From assembly GCA_022494885.1 (NCBI GenBank), contig JAGVSM010001370.1, forward strand, positions 467,218 to 531,217: 64,000 nt of DNA, given 5' to 3'. Shown piece after piece: positions 33,246 to 44,902 of the stretch (within the stretch, counting starts at the first letter, position 1; every line of letters starts with the position of its first letter). Origin of the DNA: Micrasema longulum (taxonomy: Eukaryota > Arthropoda > Insecta > Trichoptera > Brachycentridae). Below the pieces are notes generated by a model. It was not told the DNA's origin, made no database searches, and saw only the letters and a list, made by a program, of their open reading frames with translations. The translations under genes were made by a program, and so were the position numbers.

Positions 33246-34394
33246 AATAATAAATTATTGCTTGGTATTTCTCATATTTAAAGAATTTATAAAAACTCCG
33301 ACAAGACAAAAATTTCATGCTCAGTTATCAATTGCAAAACTAGTTTATTCATTCAAACGTGAGTTATCACATTGCTCTTCTATTGAACCAATTTTTCTAG
33401 AAAGGACTCTAGAATGAAAAAGTTTGATCAAATATTTTTGATCGGCGCGAGTAGATGAAGTAGACGGTACATGAAAAGCACTTTTCACAGTTTTTATATC
33501 CCTTTTTCATTTCCTGCCTCCTGAAAACCTTTTTTGCCTTTGAAACAGGAACCTATCAGATTTAAAAGAAACAAACAAAAAAATCGAACTTTAAAAACAC
33601 GTGAATATTGTGAAAAAGAAATTGAATTTCGCAAAATAAACTAGATTAAATAAAATCATAAACGAGTGAAATTAAAATAATGCGGAGAAATTAGATTTTA
33701 AATTGAAATTGCAGAGCTTTGAATTTCCTTTGAAATGTTAATTCCGTGTGCATCGCATTTGCTAACAAAGCAGCTTTAAATGCATGCGAATTTAATGTTT
33801 TGTGTGTACCTACGCGGATCTGCATTTAGCTAAATTAACAAGGAGTGTAACATAACAATGAATTGTATTTGTTGGTAAAATGTTGATACGCTGTTGACGC
33901 TTTTCAGCAAATTAAGAACAGAATTATATTATTGTTTACGATATGTTTACGATATATTATTGTTTATTATAAATGGAAAAAAGGTGACAAAAAATATGCG
34001 GAGCTTGTAAATACTTTAGATATTTAAATGAAAAAAGATTTCATTTTTTTAACCAGCCTTCATTTTAATAGTGTATCTCCTGCCATGATTAAATAAAAAA
34101 ATATAATTTCAATAAAAGTATCATTAAAAATTAATTTATTGGTTGAGTTTTACTTTTTTCAATTTTACCAATGAGTCATTTCGCCTATGTAGGCGTTTTC
34201 GGGACTGGTAAGTTGTTTACAACATTTTCAACTTTTTTACTGTTTTTTTCTTTACATTAGCTGAACGAAAGTTCTCGTTGGTCAATTCAATAAACTAAAA
34301 CTTAACCATGAAATATTACTGAATTTTTTATTTAAATCATTAAATATGAAGTTTTATCTTAAAAAAACATTAGTGGATAAAAAGTCACAAAGTT
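33246..34394. other. unassigned AT-rich intron
   Basis: No recognised feature. Confidence 0.4.
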
Positions 34395-34490
34395 AAAAGC
34401 AGACGTAATCGAAGCCTGTGGCCGGTCATTAATTAGCTAATTTTACACAGTACTTCTACTACTCTGCCCATGTTTGAATATCTAAAAAAA
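34395..34490 (+). repeat. M1 fragment, degenerate
   Basis: GCCGGTCATTAATTAGCTAA, TTTTACACAGTACTTC, CTCTGCCCATGTTTGAATAT. B-arm words only. Confidence 0.5.
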
Positions 34491-34499
34491 AAAAATCAT

Positions 34500-34855
34500 C
34501 CACCCTTTCTTCTTCTTTTTCAGCCCTTCTCTCCATTGCTGGATAAATGCCTCTTCCAAACGTCTCCATTCCTTTCCATCACCCGCTTTTACACCCGCTT
34601 TTAGTTGCCCATGGTCTCCTGCCATCATTTATCTCTGCATGTGTCCTGCCCACTGCTATTTTAAGTTTGCTGCACGATAACGACTCGGTTCAAAGCCTTT
34701 TTTCTTCATTTCTTATTCTGCCTCTTAAACATATACCAAACATCTGTCTTTCTATGGATCGCTGCATGCATTTTAGTTTCTGAGTACTTTTTTGTGTCAC
34801 AGATGTTTCTAATCCGTATGTCTTCACCGGCAAAGTTTACAACGCATAGCTTTAT
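34500..34855 (-). pseudogene. LINE C-terminal tail, probable
   Basis: On the minus strand the segment 34580-34500 reads approximately EWRRLEEAFIQQWREGLKKK. This string closes many arthropod RTE-like ORFs. Upstream sequence is degraded. The 78-codon + frame at 34547-34783 is antisense to it. Confidence 0.5.
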
Positions 34856-35010
34856 CTAGTCTCATGTAAAAATCCTAAAAAAGGAAATCAAATGGAGAAG
34901 TCCGTCTCGTTATGTAGTGGTTAGGGCGTTCGTCTACATTTTTTTAAATTCTTAGATTCGATTCCTGGCAGGGTTGACGTGGAAAATTGGTTTAAAAAGT
35001 GGTTCTACCA
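34856..35010 (+). mobile_element. SINE-A, head and start of body
   Basis: GTAAAAATCCTAAAAAAGGA (5' block end), GTCCGTCTCGTTATGTAGTG head, TTAGATTCGATTCCTGGCAG B box, GGTTGACGTGGAAAATTGG. Confidence 0.7.
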
Positions 35011-35069
35011 GAGAATTCGATTGTTAGTATAACTAGTGTCCTGACGAAAATATTAAGTTGCAGTGTATC

Positions 35070-35385
35070 TGGTCATCTGTTTCACTAAGGAAAGGTGATC
35101 AGTCTTACGTTTCAGTTGTCAGTCTAGGGACAATGAAATACTTCAACGTAAAACTACCTTTAAAAACAAATATTTCATGTCAACCTTCCCAGAACTCGAA
35201 CCAAGGACCTCAAGCATAGTTGGTGAACAACCACTACATTACGAGATGGAAGTTTCTTCGCTATCGACAAATCGTTTCCTTTTCAATTATTGCCTGAGAA
35301 TAGCCATCGAACTCTCCTAGGATTCTGGTTCTATTTAACACACACAAATGTATTCGTCATCCGTCTGGACACAAACAGAAACGGT
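35070..35385 (-). mobile_element. SINE-A with 5' block, inverted to neighbour
   Basis: Reverse copy: body (AGTCTTACGTTTCAG), B box (AACTCGAACCAAGGACCTCA on +), head to 35250, then the 5' block (TGCCTGAGAATAGCCATCGA, CTAGGATTCTGGTTCTATTT). It lies less than 100 bp from the + strand copy. Confidence 0.75.
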
Positions 35386-36625
35386 TTTTTTTTAAACAGT
35401 AAAATCTACATACTAATGATAAATAGGAAATCGATGCGTCGCAAGATTCTACTTAATTTTGGAGCAGACACGTGTGCCTTGTTTTTATTCAATTTATTCC
35501 TAATGTTTGGCTTTCTGTTTCGTGGGTCATGGCAACTCGAGATTGCAATCATAAATTTATCTAACATAGATGTGTTATATAAGAATTACGGGAGCCTGTG
35601 ATAGGGGGTAGAAATGACAAGAGGGTGGGCAAACAAAGAGACAATACATCACATATCGTAATAAGATCTTCGCACAAGCTGCACATGACAGAGCTTTTCC
35701 CAACGAATCTTTACTGTTTACTGGGTAACATTTCAGTAATAGTATCTTTATCCCCTAATTGGGATAAAACTTACGGACCCTATCAAGACACGTAGCAATC
35801 ATAGGTAGGCACTATCTTTTAGATCATTGAGCTTATACAAAAGCCTTTGGTGGATAATTAAATAAAACCTGCGGTTCATTCCTTTTTCCGTAACTCGTTC
35901 ATTGGAGAGAATAAACTGGTGTTAGATTTTTTTTTGTTTTTGTAACTTCATTATCGTAAGAAAACAAACCTTTTTTAGTCACTACTGAACTGTACAAAAA
36001 GCTTTATTTTATCGCGTATAAAATTGAATGTTTAAGTAACTACATATTAAGAGAGTTAGATGATATTTAAATTAACTTTTTGTAATTTATTACTATAATA
36101 CTGTAGGAAGAATAATCTCATATTAAATACATATAGTCGATTTCCTACTATTAAACAATAAAGAGAGTTAACTGACATTGTTTTTTTAATATTTTTTGAC
36201 TTAATTGCGATTTAGGAAATAGTTAATGCATTCTTATAAAAATCAGTTTCGAAACGATCCAATCATTTAAAAAATTAAAGATCTTGCTGAAAATATACGG
36301 AAAACGTAAAAATCGTAAAAAACGTAATTGCAATGACACGGTTAAATACACGCGATGATAATATGTACAATGAGCCAGCAGATAAATGAACGAAAAAAGC
36401 CTCCACAATGAGAACGTTCATTTAAATAAACAGTGCAAGTAAAGCATTTAGGTTTTATTTTGATCAAATTATATTTATCAAGTGATACAGGCAAAATAAC
36501 TAAAAAAACATAGATTATTTAAAAGACGCAGAGATTTCGGATACTGTTAGACGGACTTACGAGTTCATGCAAACGGATTATAGTGCTTTCCGAAAGTACC
36601 TCCATAAGTTCAAAAAAAGAAATAA
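35386..36625. other. unassigned intron
   Basis: No recognised feature. An open stretch at 35598-35795 on + is unrecognised. Confidence 0.4.
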
Positions 36626-37165
36626 TGATTGCCACCCTTCCGATGGACTTATCTTCTAGGCGTTCTCCATATATTATGGCTTCATCCCACTGAGTTCCTC
36701 CAGGGTATGCTTGGTTACAGCAGTTTGAAGACTAGAAGGCATGTGTATTTAACTACGCACTTCTTTCGATTGTTTCGCGGTATTATTGACAACCCTGAAA
36801 TTATGCGGATCATTAGCCTTTATGTTCTAGATAATTACCTTAGACAGCGTCAGCAAAGACTATTTCACATTCCAATATACAGGACCAACATGCCAATGGT
36901 CATGCCTGTTGGAAGGACTATCTCAATGTTGAACAATATTACTATGGACATTGACATTTTTCACGTCTCTGAGGGAGTTTTTCGTTACAAGATTCTCTTA
37001 CTTTTTTAACATGTTATTCTCTGGATATTATGTATACTGATGTGTTGTTTTTATAAATACCTAATTTTACCTAATTATTTTAATTATTTCCATATGTATA
37101 AATTAAGATATTTCATTTTGTAATGTACATGTATATGAATAAATAAATTTGACAAATTGAAAATT
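36626..37165 (+). pseudogene. Jockey-like LINE C-terminus
   Basis: Frame 36629-37009: MLGYSSLKTRRHVYLTTHFF, RLFRGIIDNPEIMRIISLYV, DNYLRQRQQRLFHIPIYRTN, PVGRTISMLNNI. The 'SLKTRR', 'L++G-IDNPE+++-I' and 'R---LF-IP--RTN----SP--R' motifs are the usual thumb/C-terminal region of Jockey-type elements. The 3' UTR ends with AATAAATAAATTTG and (AAATTGA)n-like tails to about 37175. 5'-truncated. Confidence 0.83.
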
Positions 37166-37502
37166 GAAATTTGAAATGACACGGCTGTCCCGCATTTTGG
37201 CGGTGAGAGGTTAAACTGTAAACAAACGTTCCCACCGCATGGTGTATTTTTGGACAATCCACATAAAGTAATAAGAAACTCGTCCACAGCGGGGAGATAT
37301 ATCTACTTTTAAAGGACCCGAGTGGTAAAAATTAAAACTAATGTGAAAACAAACTGAAATACAAAAAAAATACATATCGGTTTCGTGTGTAAATCCAAAG
37401 AAATTAATAATTGGATCACTAATAAATTGAAAAAATTATAAACGAGTATTGGATCTTGAAAATAAACTGAAATTACACGGTGATTACATGAAAAAATTCC
37501 AG
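37166..37502. other. unassigned intron
   Basis: No recognised feature. Confidence 0.4.
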
Positions 37503-37960
37503 ATTTTTTTTTTTTTAAAAATGTTTCAACAATAATCTTATAAATAAAATCCTGCTGAATTGTAAGCATATACCTCATCAGCAGGTTCTTATATATTTCT
37601 TCCATTGTTTCATACATATAACCTTTATTAAAAATCATTTTATTTATAAAACATTACATATTTAAAAATATTATTAAAAATTAAAACCATCATTAATTCA
37701 AAAAACTTTTTTCCAACAGCTATAATTTGAGCATGCGTCTCACTCATGTATTAACACATTATTCTTAATAATGTTTAGTAACGTGTTACATATTTAAGGT
37801 ACACTATATTGCAGTGTCCTTACGCCATATTTATTACAGTATCTAAGAACAGCCTGTCATACCTGATGTTGTAATCATGTACCAATTTGTGTTTATATTC
37901 GGAGTGCGACGCATGTTGACAAATTAAGTTCAAATCCAAAGTAGAGACGTTTAAATAATT
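37503..37960 (-). mobile_element. LINE 3' end, same family as 51090-52555
   Basis: A T-rich start (minus-strand tail), then CCTGCTGAATTGTAAGCATA, CATCAGCAGGTTCTTATATA, GCAGTGTCCTTACGCCATAT and GGAGTGCGACGCATGTTGAC, parallel to 51150-51560. It is 5'-truncated within the coding C-terminus. Confidence 0.82.
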
Positions 37961-38195
37961 TAAAATAAAGATTGTCTTTACAAATTACCCCTGTATTTGC
38001 GCCAATTGAACATTTAATTAATTTAATAAAAAACAAAACCTTAATTTTCAAGTAAAAAATCTCCCCATGAACAAAGGTTGAACTGACGTTTATTTATCAA
38101 ACATATTTTCGTAAAATATGTAGATGTGTTACTGAATCACGTATTTTTATTTTATTCACTGATTGCGAGGAAAAATAACAAAGTAATATAAATTA
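37961..38195. other. unassigned AT-rich gap
   Basis: No recognised feature. Confidence 0.4.
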
Positions 38196-38395
38196 AGGGC
38201 CACCGTGGCGTAGTGGCAAAGATGCTTGATTTGCGTACGGAAGGCTCCGAGTTCGTTTTATTCCCGGTGAGAACACAAAAATTTAAAATGTGATTTTTCT
38301 CAAGCCTCGGTATTCTGTACTGTAATTTACCTCTGGAATTGGGCATTCTGGTCTGTTGTGTGTAAAAAATAAATAAAATAATAATAATAAAACCT
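38196..38395 (+). mobile_element. SINE-D, full copy
   Basis: GGGCCACCGTGGCGTAGTGG (A box) at the start, GGCTCCGAGTTCG and CCCGGTGAGAACACAAAAAT, CTCAAGCCTCGGTATTCTGT, GGGCATTCTGGTCTGTTGTG and an AATAAATAAAATAATAAT tail. The B box carries a small insertion. Confidence 0.85.
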
Positions 38396-39289
38396 CTTCG
38401 ATTTCTTGCTACGCCGTTATTTTACTGTAAAGTGTATCATTCCACCTTCGATATCTTCACAAAACACAAGTGAGACTTACTCCCCGTCGATATAATAAAT
38501 TCCCACATAATCTGGAACCTTCCTAAGAAATAATAACATGGCTATAGGCGAACCCGAGATTCCCGCTCGGATTGTGGAAGGGATTTATGGCTGTTGAATC
38601 TAGAAAATTCTCCCAACCTCGTTTACCTTTTCCGCTATAAAAAAAGAAACAATATACAGAAAATGGAAAAATTCAACAAAACGATGTGCCGTGCAGAAAG
38701 GACGCGGTAAAAAACTAGTGAATTTTTAATATTTATGACGTAAAACGTATTTTTTTATATCGTGGCTTAACAGTTATAATTTTATTGTGGTGGTAAACCA
38801 CTTCAATTATAACGCAAAATACGCTCTCTTTTAAATTAAATGTTCCTTTGTGTTTTTTTATAAAATAAATTCATTAAAAAATTTACTGCTGTCATTAACT
38901 GCTGTTTTTATATTTATTTTTACCCATTTAAATTTCATTTAGTTAAATAAGGGCTTATTTTATACAACCAGCATCGAAAGAAAGAGCATATTTAAATACG
39001 GTGATATTTTACTACACATTGTTTCGTTGTCAAATGAGCAAATATTTTCGGCGAATAGTATGTTGGTGAAAATGTTTAGTTAGCACTGTTGATGAGACTA
39101 GGCGTCTCTAAAAAAAATAGTTTTCACATACGTTGGAGAACGAAGACGTTTAATTATTTTTTTTATTAAAAATTAATTTAGCAGATTTGTTATCATGACA
39201 GAAAATCTCTTTGACTGGGGATATGAAACTTTAGGCATTGACATAGATTAATAACTATGTGCCGCAACGTTAAACAAATAGAATTATGT
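38396..39289. other. unassigned intron
   Basis: A part at 38455-38640 is slightly GC-richer. Nothing recognised. Confidence 0.4.
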
Positions 39290-39403
39290 ATACCCACGCC
39301 CAGGCTATGCCTATGTGGGATTTTTTGTTTTATTATTTTATTCTGTTACATGCTATGTTTTTATTATAATAAATATAATTTTAAAAATTAAAAAAAGAGG
39401 AAT
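39290..39403 (+). repeat. probable LINE 3' end
   Basis: ACGCCCAGGCTATGCCTATG then a T/A-rich tail; the GGCTATGCC hairpin before the tail is typical of LINE 3' ends in this window. Confidence 0.35.
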
Positions 39404-39910
39404 GTGTCTATTGTTTTGTTTTTTTTAAAACATTGTTTCTTTTGGAAGCTAGGAGCTTCCAAAAATCCAAAAAAGCGCTCAGTCTTATCTGCCGTCTTTG
39501 GACGTATGGTATACTCGTACAAATGTGTTTTTTTTTTGAAAAACGGAAAATGTACTGACACAAAAAAATTCATTATTTTACTCTTTCTTTTGAATCGGGT
39601 TGTGGTCCCGGGGCTAGTGTCTCTGACTCACGGCTCAAAGGTCCGTGGTTCGAATCCCACTCTACTCCAGCTTGATTCTCATTTTCTAATAGTGGTTTAT
39701 TTACAACACGTTGAGAATGGCCCTAAAAATGAAATATTTGGGTAAATCATAAGAACGCAAATATTTCATTTTAAAATAATTTAAAAGAAACAACCAAATC
39801 GGCTCAGTATCGGGGTGCGGAAAACGGGACAACGAAACGTCGAGCATAATAGATAGAGTGACAGAAAAACAGCGTTTAAATACCTGTTCATCAAAATTCC
39901 CAAACACTGC
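39404..39910 (+). repeat. repeat T, split by SINE-B
   Basis: Left part 39404-39596 and right part 39776-39910 match the uninterrupted copy at 27190-27530. Confidence 0.7.
39597..39775 (+). mobile_element. SINE-B, full copy nested in repeat T
   Basis: CGGGTTGTGGTCCCGGGGCT head, GTCCGTGGTTCGAATCCCAC B box, CTCATTTTCTAATAGTGGTT, ACGTTGAGAATGGCCC, then an ATATTTGGGTAAATCATAAG end. Confidence 0.85.
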
Positions 39911-40164
39911 CCAATTGAAAATGCTGGAAACGATTTTGCAGGCACGAAGGGTCCTACTTATACAAAGGTGCTAGTTGGTCAAATAATTCAAAATAAAACG
40001 CAACCAAGAAAATTTAATGGTATTTTTGGCAAAATATTTAACTATGGAATATTTACAAAATACATTATTAATATTTGACTCGTCATTATTTGTGAAGAAA
40101 AACTGACTTTGTAAACTTTATTTTCTCTCTCTCTATCGTCATAATCATTATATATACAACGACA
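39911..40164. other. unassigned gap
   Basis: No recognised feature. Confidence 0.4.
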
Positions 40165-40385
40165 GGCGCCGTGGCGCAGTTGGTATGACATCCAACTGTG
40201 AAACTAGCGTCGCGGGTCCGATTCCCGCCAGTTGCAAGAAAAAAATCCAAGAAATATTTTTCCTCAATTGGTCTAGGTGTTGTGAAATATTTTTCATAAT
40301 TTCCTTCCATATTCTATTTCCCACCTCTGACAAGCTTCTAAAGAAGAGGCTCAGTGGGTTATTCTTTTTCTTTAAAAAAACTTCT
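40165..40385 (+). mobile_element. SINE-C, full copy
   Basis: GGCGCCGTGGCGCAGTTGG (A box), CGCGGGTCCGATTCCCGCC (B box), CAGTTGCAAGAAAAAAATCC, AATTGGTCTAGGTGTTGTGA, GAGGCTCAGTGGGTTATTC. The 5' 72 bp look like a tRNA; the tail does not. Confidence 0.85.
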
Positions 40386-40690
40386 CTACGTGTACATGTC
40401 ACTGAACTCCTCCTGAACGGCTGCACCAATTTTTATGATTTTTATGTGCTGGAGCGGGTACTTGGATGATTTAGATTCACAATTGGACCCAGTGGGTGGC
40501 GATGCGATCTGTAACAAAATCTGTAAAATCAAGAGTTGAACGGCACAAAATAAGAGATATTGCACTCTGTGTTTATATATTTACTTTGGGCAACAGCAAT
40601 CATTGGTTGCGTGAGTGGTTGATGGGATTGAGTGGTTTGTGGCTGGATAGACCGCAAGTGGATGAAGGTCCACCTATCCTACCCATCCTG
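40386..40690 (+). repeat. transposon-like stretch
   Basis: TGTCACTGAACTCCTCCTGA, CGGCTGCACCAATTTT and GTGCTGGAGCGGGTACTTGG resemble a segment widely repeated in insect genomes next to transposons. The class is uncertain and no intact frame is present. Confidence 0.4.
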
Positions 40691-41829
40691 TGATCTCCCA
40701 ACTTTCAATGTTAGTTATTCTCCTCGTCTCTATGGACATGAAAAGCTACGTTAGCTTTGAAAACAATTTTCCATAGCAACCTACATCAGCAATCACATTT
40801 TTTCTTCTTGATAATTTCTGTCAACTACCGCATGTTCATTATTTTATCTGCCCGCATCTGTTCGTCCTTTAATCATCTGCCCGCATCCAAACATCTTTAC
40901 ATTTTCTAACCGCCGCGCCGCCACATTCATCTGTATATTTCGCAAATAACTATATAGTGAAAGTGCCGTGTTCACTAAAAAAGAAAAAAAAATACCCAAA
41001 AGCCAGGACTTTGAGATAGCATCCGGATTCCTGGCCCTGATTCCCTTTCCTGTCTTCCTAAATGTAGAATTTTTGTTTGCTGTAGTTTGTTTGGCCGCAT
41101 ACTGTTCTTTTCCGCATCTGCCATCATTGCGCACGCGCATCTTTTATTACGCCGCAAAAATCAAAACAGATTAACGATTTAATCAAATAATACTCACGCA
41201 AAATTATAATCGCCATTCCACATACAATGACAAAACTAAAATATTGAAATGTCATACTCAATGTCACTTTGAATGCAGTTTATCGAAAATTCGAATACCG
41301 AAATATGCTGAACAGCTAATAGCAGGCAAGCCAACATTTGGGCAGCACAACGTCTGTCGACTCCGCTAGTATTTAATTAAATGGTAGGGAAAGTTTCAAA
41401 TACAGTTTTCAGTAAAGCTTCTCTGAAATACAATTTCTCACAATTAAATTTGTGCAAAAGCGGAAAATATACCTAAAAGTTGTTGGTGGGAACGCCAATT
41501 TCAATCTTAAAATATTACGCGATTGAAGTAATTATTTATATGCTAGAAACTATCTAGTTAATAAGTTTACACCAGTTTAATTAAAAACGTGATTTTGCAA
41601 GATGTACGGTCAACAAGATAAATTAATTTTGTTGGACTAATAAAACGAATAAATTTGAAGCGTTTTACATTTTAAACGTGTTGTAGAAAATTTATATTTG
41701 TTTATTTTAATTTTAGGGAAACATACAGGAAATTACATGTTATAGGAATGTTACAATATTTGAGTTTGTCTAAATTTTTGTTGACAAACGACTGGATTTC
41801 ACCCCCTCGGAAGTCATTAAGGTTAACAA
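40691..41829. other. unassigned intron
   Basis: A GC-richer part at 40845-41170 (CTGCCCGCATCTGTTCG, ACCGCCGCGCCGCCACATTC) has overlapping short frames on both strands and nothing recognised. The M1 A module begins at about 41740. Confidence 0.35.
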
Positions 41830-42244
41830 ATTACAACAGGGATGGAGAATACCTTAAATAAGGGAATATGGACATCTAGGTCAATGACGGGTCTTATAAC
41901 CTGTCGTTGACTGGTTTAAGTGGCCATTTAACACACAATGTTTGAACAACTGGTCCAAGAAAAAGTAAAAAATTGGAAAATGGTTTTTAGGCGTTGTCTA
42001 TTATGTGAAATAATTCAGTCAGATGAATCTCTTCACAACAATAAGGGTTTCAGCTCTTTAACTTCGCTAAAATCAACAGATGGAGGAATTGAAGAAATAT
42101 AAATATTCAAACACAGGCAAAATGGTGAATGTTACACAATGTGTAAAGTGGCTACTTACACCAGCCAATAACAGGGCATAAGCCCTGTAAATGCCTAGAC
42201 TTCCATATTCCCTTATTTAAAGTATTCTCCATCCCTGTTGTAAT
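41740..42244. mobile_element. M1 element, palindromic copy
   Basis: The A module (TTGACAAACGACTGGATTTC) at 41740-41815. The outer arms 41830-41920 (TTACAACAGGGATGGAGAAT, AGGGAATATGG) and 42120-42244 are inverse, with GGCGTTGTCTATTATGTG in the centre. Confidence 0.8.
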
Positions 42245-43619
42245 TTTTTTATGTTAAAGGAATGTGTGAAAGGAAATTCTATAAGACATTTTAACTTTCT
42301 TATCGAATATAAAATAATAAAAACAACAATTTAGAAAATATATATTATTGTCATTCAAATTTTATAAGAAAAGGCTTTCTCAGAACTTCTGTACACTTCA
42401 CTTAATTTCGTTAAAAATGGTCTGTTAAACAAAAACGAACTAAAGCGACGACATGTAAGGGCAGGCGTATTGCCTTAAGGCAATTTCTTCCTACCTACCC
42501 AAACTCTTTAGTTTAAGAAAATAAATAGTAGGTACATGGAAATATTGAGGAATATTATATATACACTTCAATAGAAACAAAAATTTATTATAAATCTACA
42601 CTTTATTTTGAAGAGATGTAGGGGAATGGGGTAAAAAGTAGGAGAAAGGAAAAACTCAAATATTCAGATAGTGACATTGTTAAGTACTAATTTTACATTT
42701 TCTATACTGGCAACTCATATAAGACTGTAAATATTCCGTTCCTTTCCAAATCTTTCCTATTTCAAAACTCTTGTTGCTTCTACCGTCCTGTGAGCATGTC
42801 ACATGTGAAAAGTTGTCACATTCTGAAAAATCTTTATCATATACTGGTCAGCATATTCGTACAAAGTGAAGTTAGTATTGTACAAACAGGCTAAATTATA
42901 CAGTTCATCAACATCTACATGATACCGGTACCTGTACTGCAGCAATAGTGAAGTGCTTCATATAAGAAACAATCGGAAGAACTTTAAAAGTGAGTAACAA
43001 TTTCCATACAGTCCACGAAAACTCTAAATCCCGCTGTTGTCAGTTTTCAATGCCTGAGAGGCATTAAACTGACCAAATAGACATTTCAATCTTGATTTTC
43101 ATAAGGCTGAGAAATACACTACAAGACGGACTTACCTTAATTTTATTTCTCTATTCAGGACATTTACCTGAGAGTAGCCATCCTTATTATAATGGAAAAA
43201 TAAGAATGATATTCCCATCCTTATTCTACCACTATGCCTAGGCGCAACTTTCCACCGGGTTTATAAATAAGGCCCATGGACATGAAATATTTTAGTAACT
43301 GGTTTGAGTTTATGCGCGGTGAACTCACGTGTCCTAAAGCCGCTCCATTTTGTCATTACTCTATTCGAGTATCTTACAAGGGTTTGTAATTCATCAAATT
43401 GGGCGATGGGAACACGTTTCCCAAAAACCTCACTTAACTCACTCGACCAGATGATACATGTTCTTGATAATGATTTATTACCCCAACTTGTTAATTTGGG
43501 TTTCGAACCGGATTGTTTAAATAATTGTTTCACACAAAAAATACTTTTCTTTAACCAAACGAATTTACGCTCAAATATATTTTGTTGCTAAAAATTGATT
43601 ATTTGTTTCATCAATGTGT
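42245..43619. other. unassigned intron
   Basis: Holds a tail repeat at 42440-42500 (inverse of 10310-10380) and a SINE-A 5'-block fragment near 43148-43175. A 95-codon + frame at 43304-43591 (with an opposed 90-codon frame) is not recognised. Confidence 0.35.
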
Positions 43620-43735
43620 CCAGCGCTTCAGTCAGCAGGTAGTCAGTGCCTTTGTCTACCATGCAAGAGGTCTCAAGTTCGATTCCTGATATGATTGAAA
43701 TTTAAAAAGTTATTTAAATACTTTTTTTTAAAGGT
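43620..43735 (+). mobile_element. SINE-A, head and start of body
   Basis: GCCTTTGTCTACCATGCAAG, AGGTCTCAAGTTCGATTCCT (B box), GATATGATTGAAATTTAAAA. Confidence 0.7.
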
Positions 43736-44902
43736 TTAAATATATGTATATAACTAACCCAAGTATCAAATAGTATTTTTTTGTATTTATCAGGTTTTGA
43801 CATATTATTTAATAAACGTTCCATAATTCAGCAATATTTATTAGCGTACCTTAAAAGAGAAAAAATCTTAAGATATAGATTTTTACATATATAGTTTAAC
43901 AATATTTATGTCTATCATGTCATCTTTATATTCTGACTAGTTATATGTAGGAATATTTATTTGTTTATTTACTCATTAAAATATTAATGAACTTGTTAAG
44001 GCTTTTTAAGCTATGCCCGTGTCAAGCCATAATAATTACCTATAAACCATACAAAGTAAAGTTAATTGAATTAAATTAAAATGACATGTGAAACAATAAA
44101 ATAACAATCCAAAAAAACAAGGTAAAAGTTATAAATAATAATTTCTTTTAAAATACAATGTAAAACAGACAATCAGATGTAAATATTAAAGTATAAATTA
44201 TACAAATTTATTTTCATACATAATCAAATATACAAAATAATAGTATCATTTAAACCAATAAAATAAAAGTAAAATTTAGTATTATTGAAGAGCAAAACAA
44301 AAAAATGGTATCATTGAAATCAATAGGAAAATAATATATACTCTTATATTAAAACATAATTAAAATGATAATAACTTGATAACTTTGTCAAATAGTTCAT
44401 TTAAGATATGTTTCACATTTTGTTAAATGTTTCCCTCGGCACGGGACACCCCAGTGTGGGAACATTATTCTGTATAAAAAAAAGAATACAAACAATGTAA
44501 AAGTATAAATAAATAAATTAAGATATGGTTTTGAGAAACTCACTCTATATCATAGTAGGAAAAAGGAGTAATAAATAATATGCCAAATAAGAGTAAGTAC
44601 TAAATTAAATAATACAAAAATACAAATTGAAAAAACATAAAAATATCAAGATATAGAAAAAATAAATAAAAGTGAAAGTATGGAAGAAAATCAGATTTGT
44701 CAATTTTTGCTATTTGCTAACCTCGAACTTTAAATACGGGTTTATTTATATGTACTTGAATGTACCAAATGCTATATTTTATTTCTAACTTTAAATATTT
44801 TATCTCTGTACCGTAATTGTCAAAGCCCTCTGGGTGTTTCTGTGAATTAAATAAAAAATATATTTTATCTAGGCCCCGATAACAATGAGAAGTTATCTTC
44901 AT
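43736..44902. other. AT-rich intron with LINE-like tail
   Basis: CTATGCCCGTGTCAAGCCAT at 44011-44030 recurs as CTGTGCCCGTGTTAAGCCAT at 57870-57889, both after a T-rich lead, suggesting a shared minus-strand LINE 3' end. TCGGCACGGGACACCCCAGT at 44436-44455 may be another. Confidence 0.4.

Noticed and set aside
36223..36408. Short reverse frame, possible small peptide
   Set aside because: AT-rich, no motif, no splice or start context beyond chance.
40165..40240. Possible true tRNA gene (good A and B boxes)
   Set aside because: The sequence continues into a SINE-C body that recurs at 9538-9712; no clean acceptor stem closure or terminator seen.
43304..43591. 95-codon + frame with an opposed 90-codon frame
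   Set aside because: No recognised motif; a mutual shadow pair in non-coding DNA is more likely.
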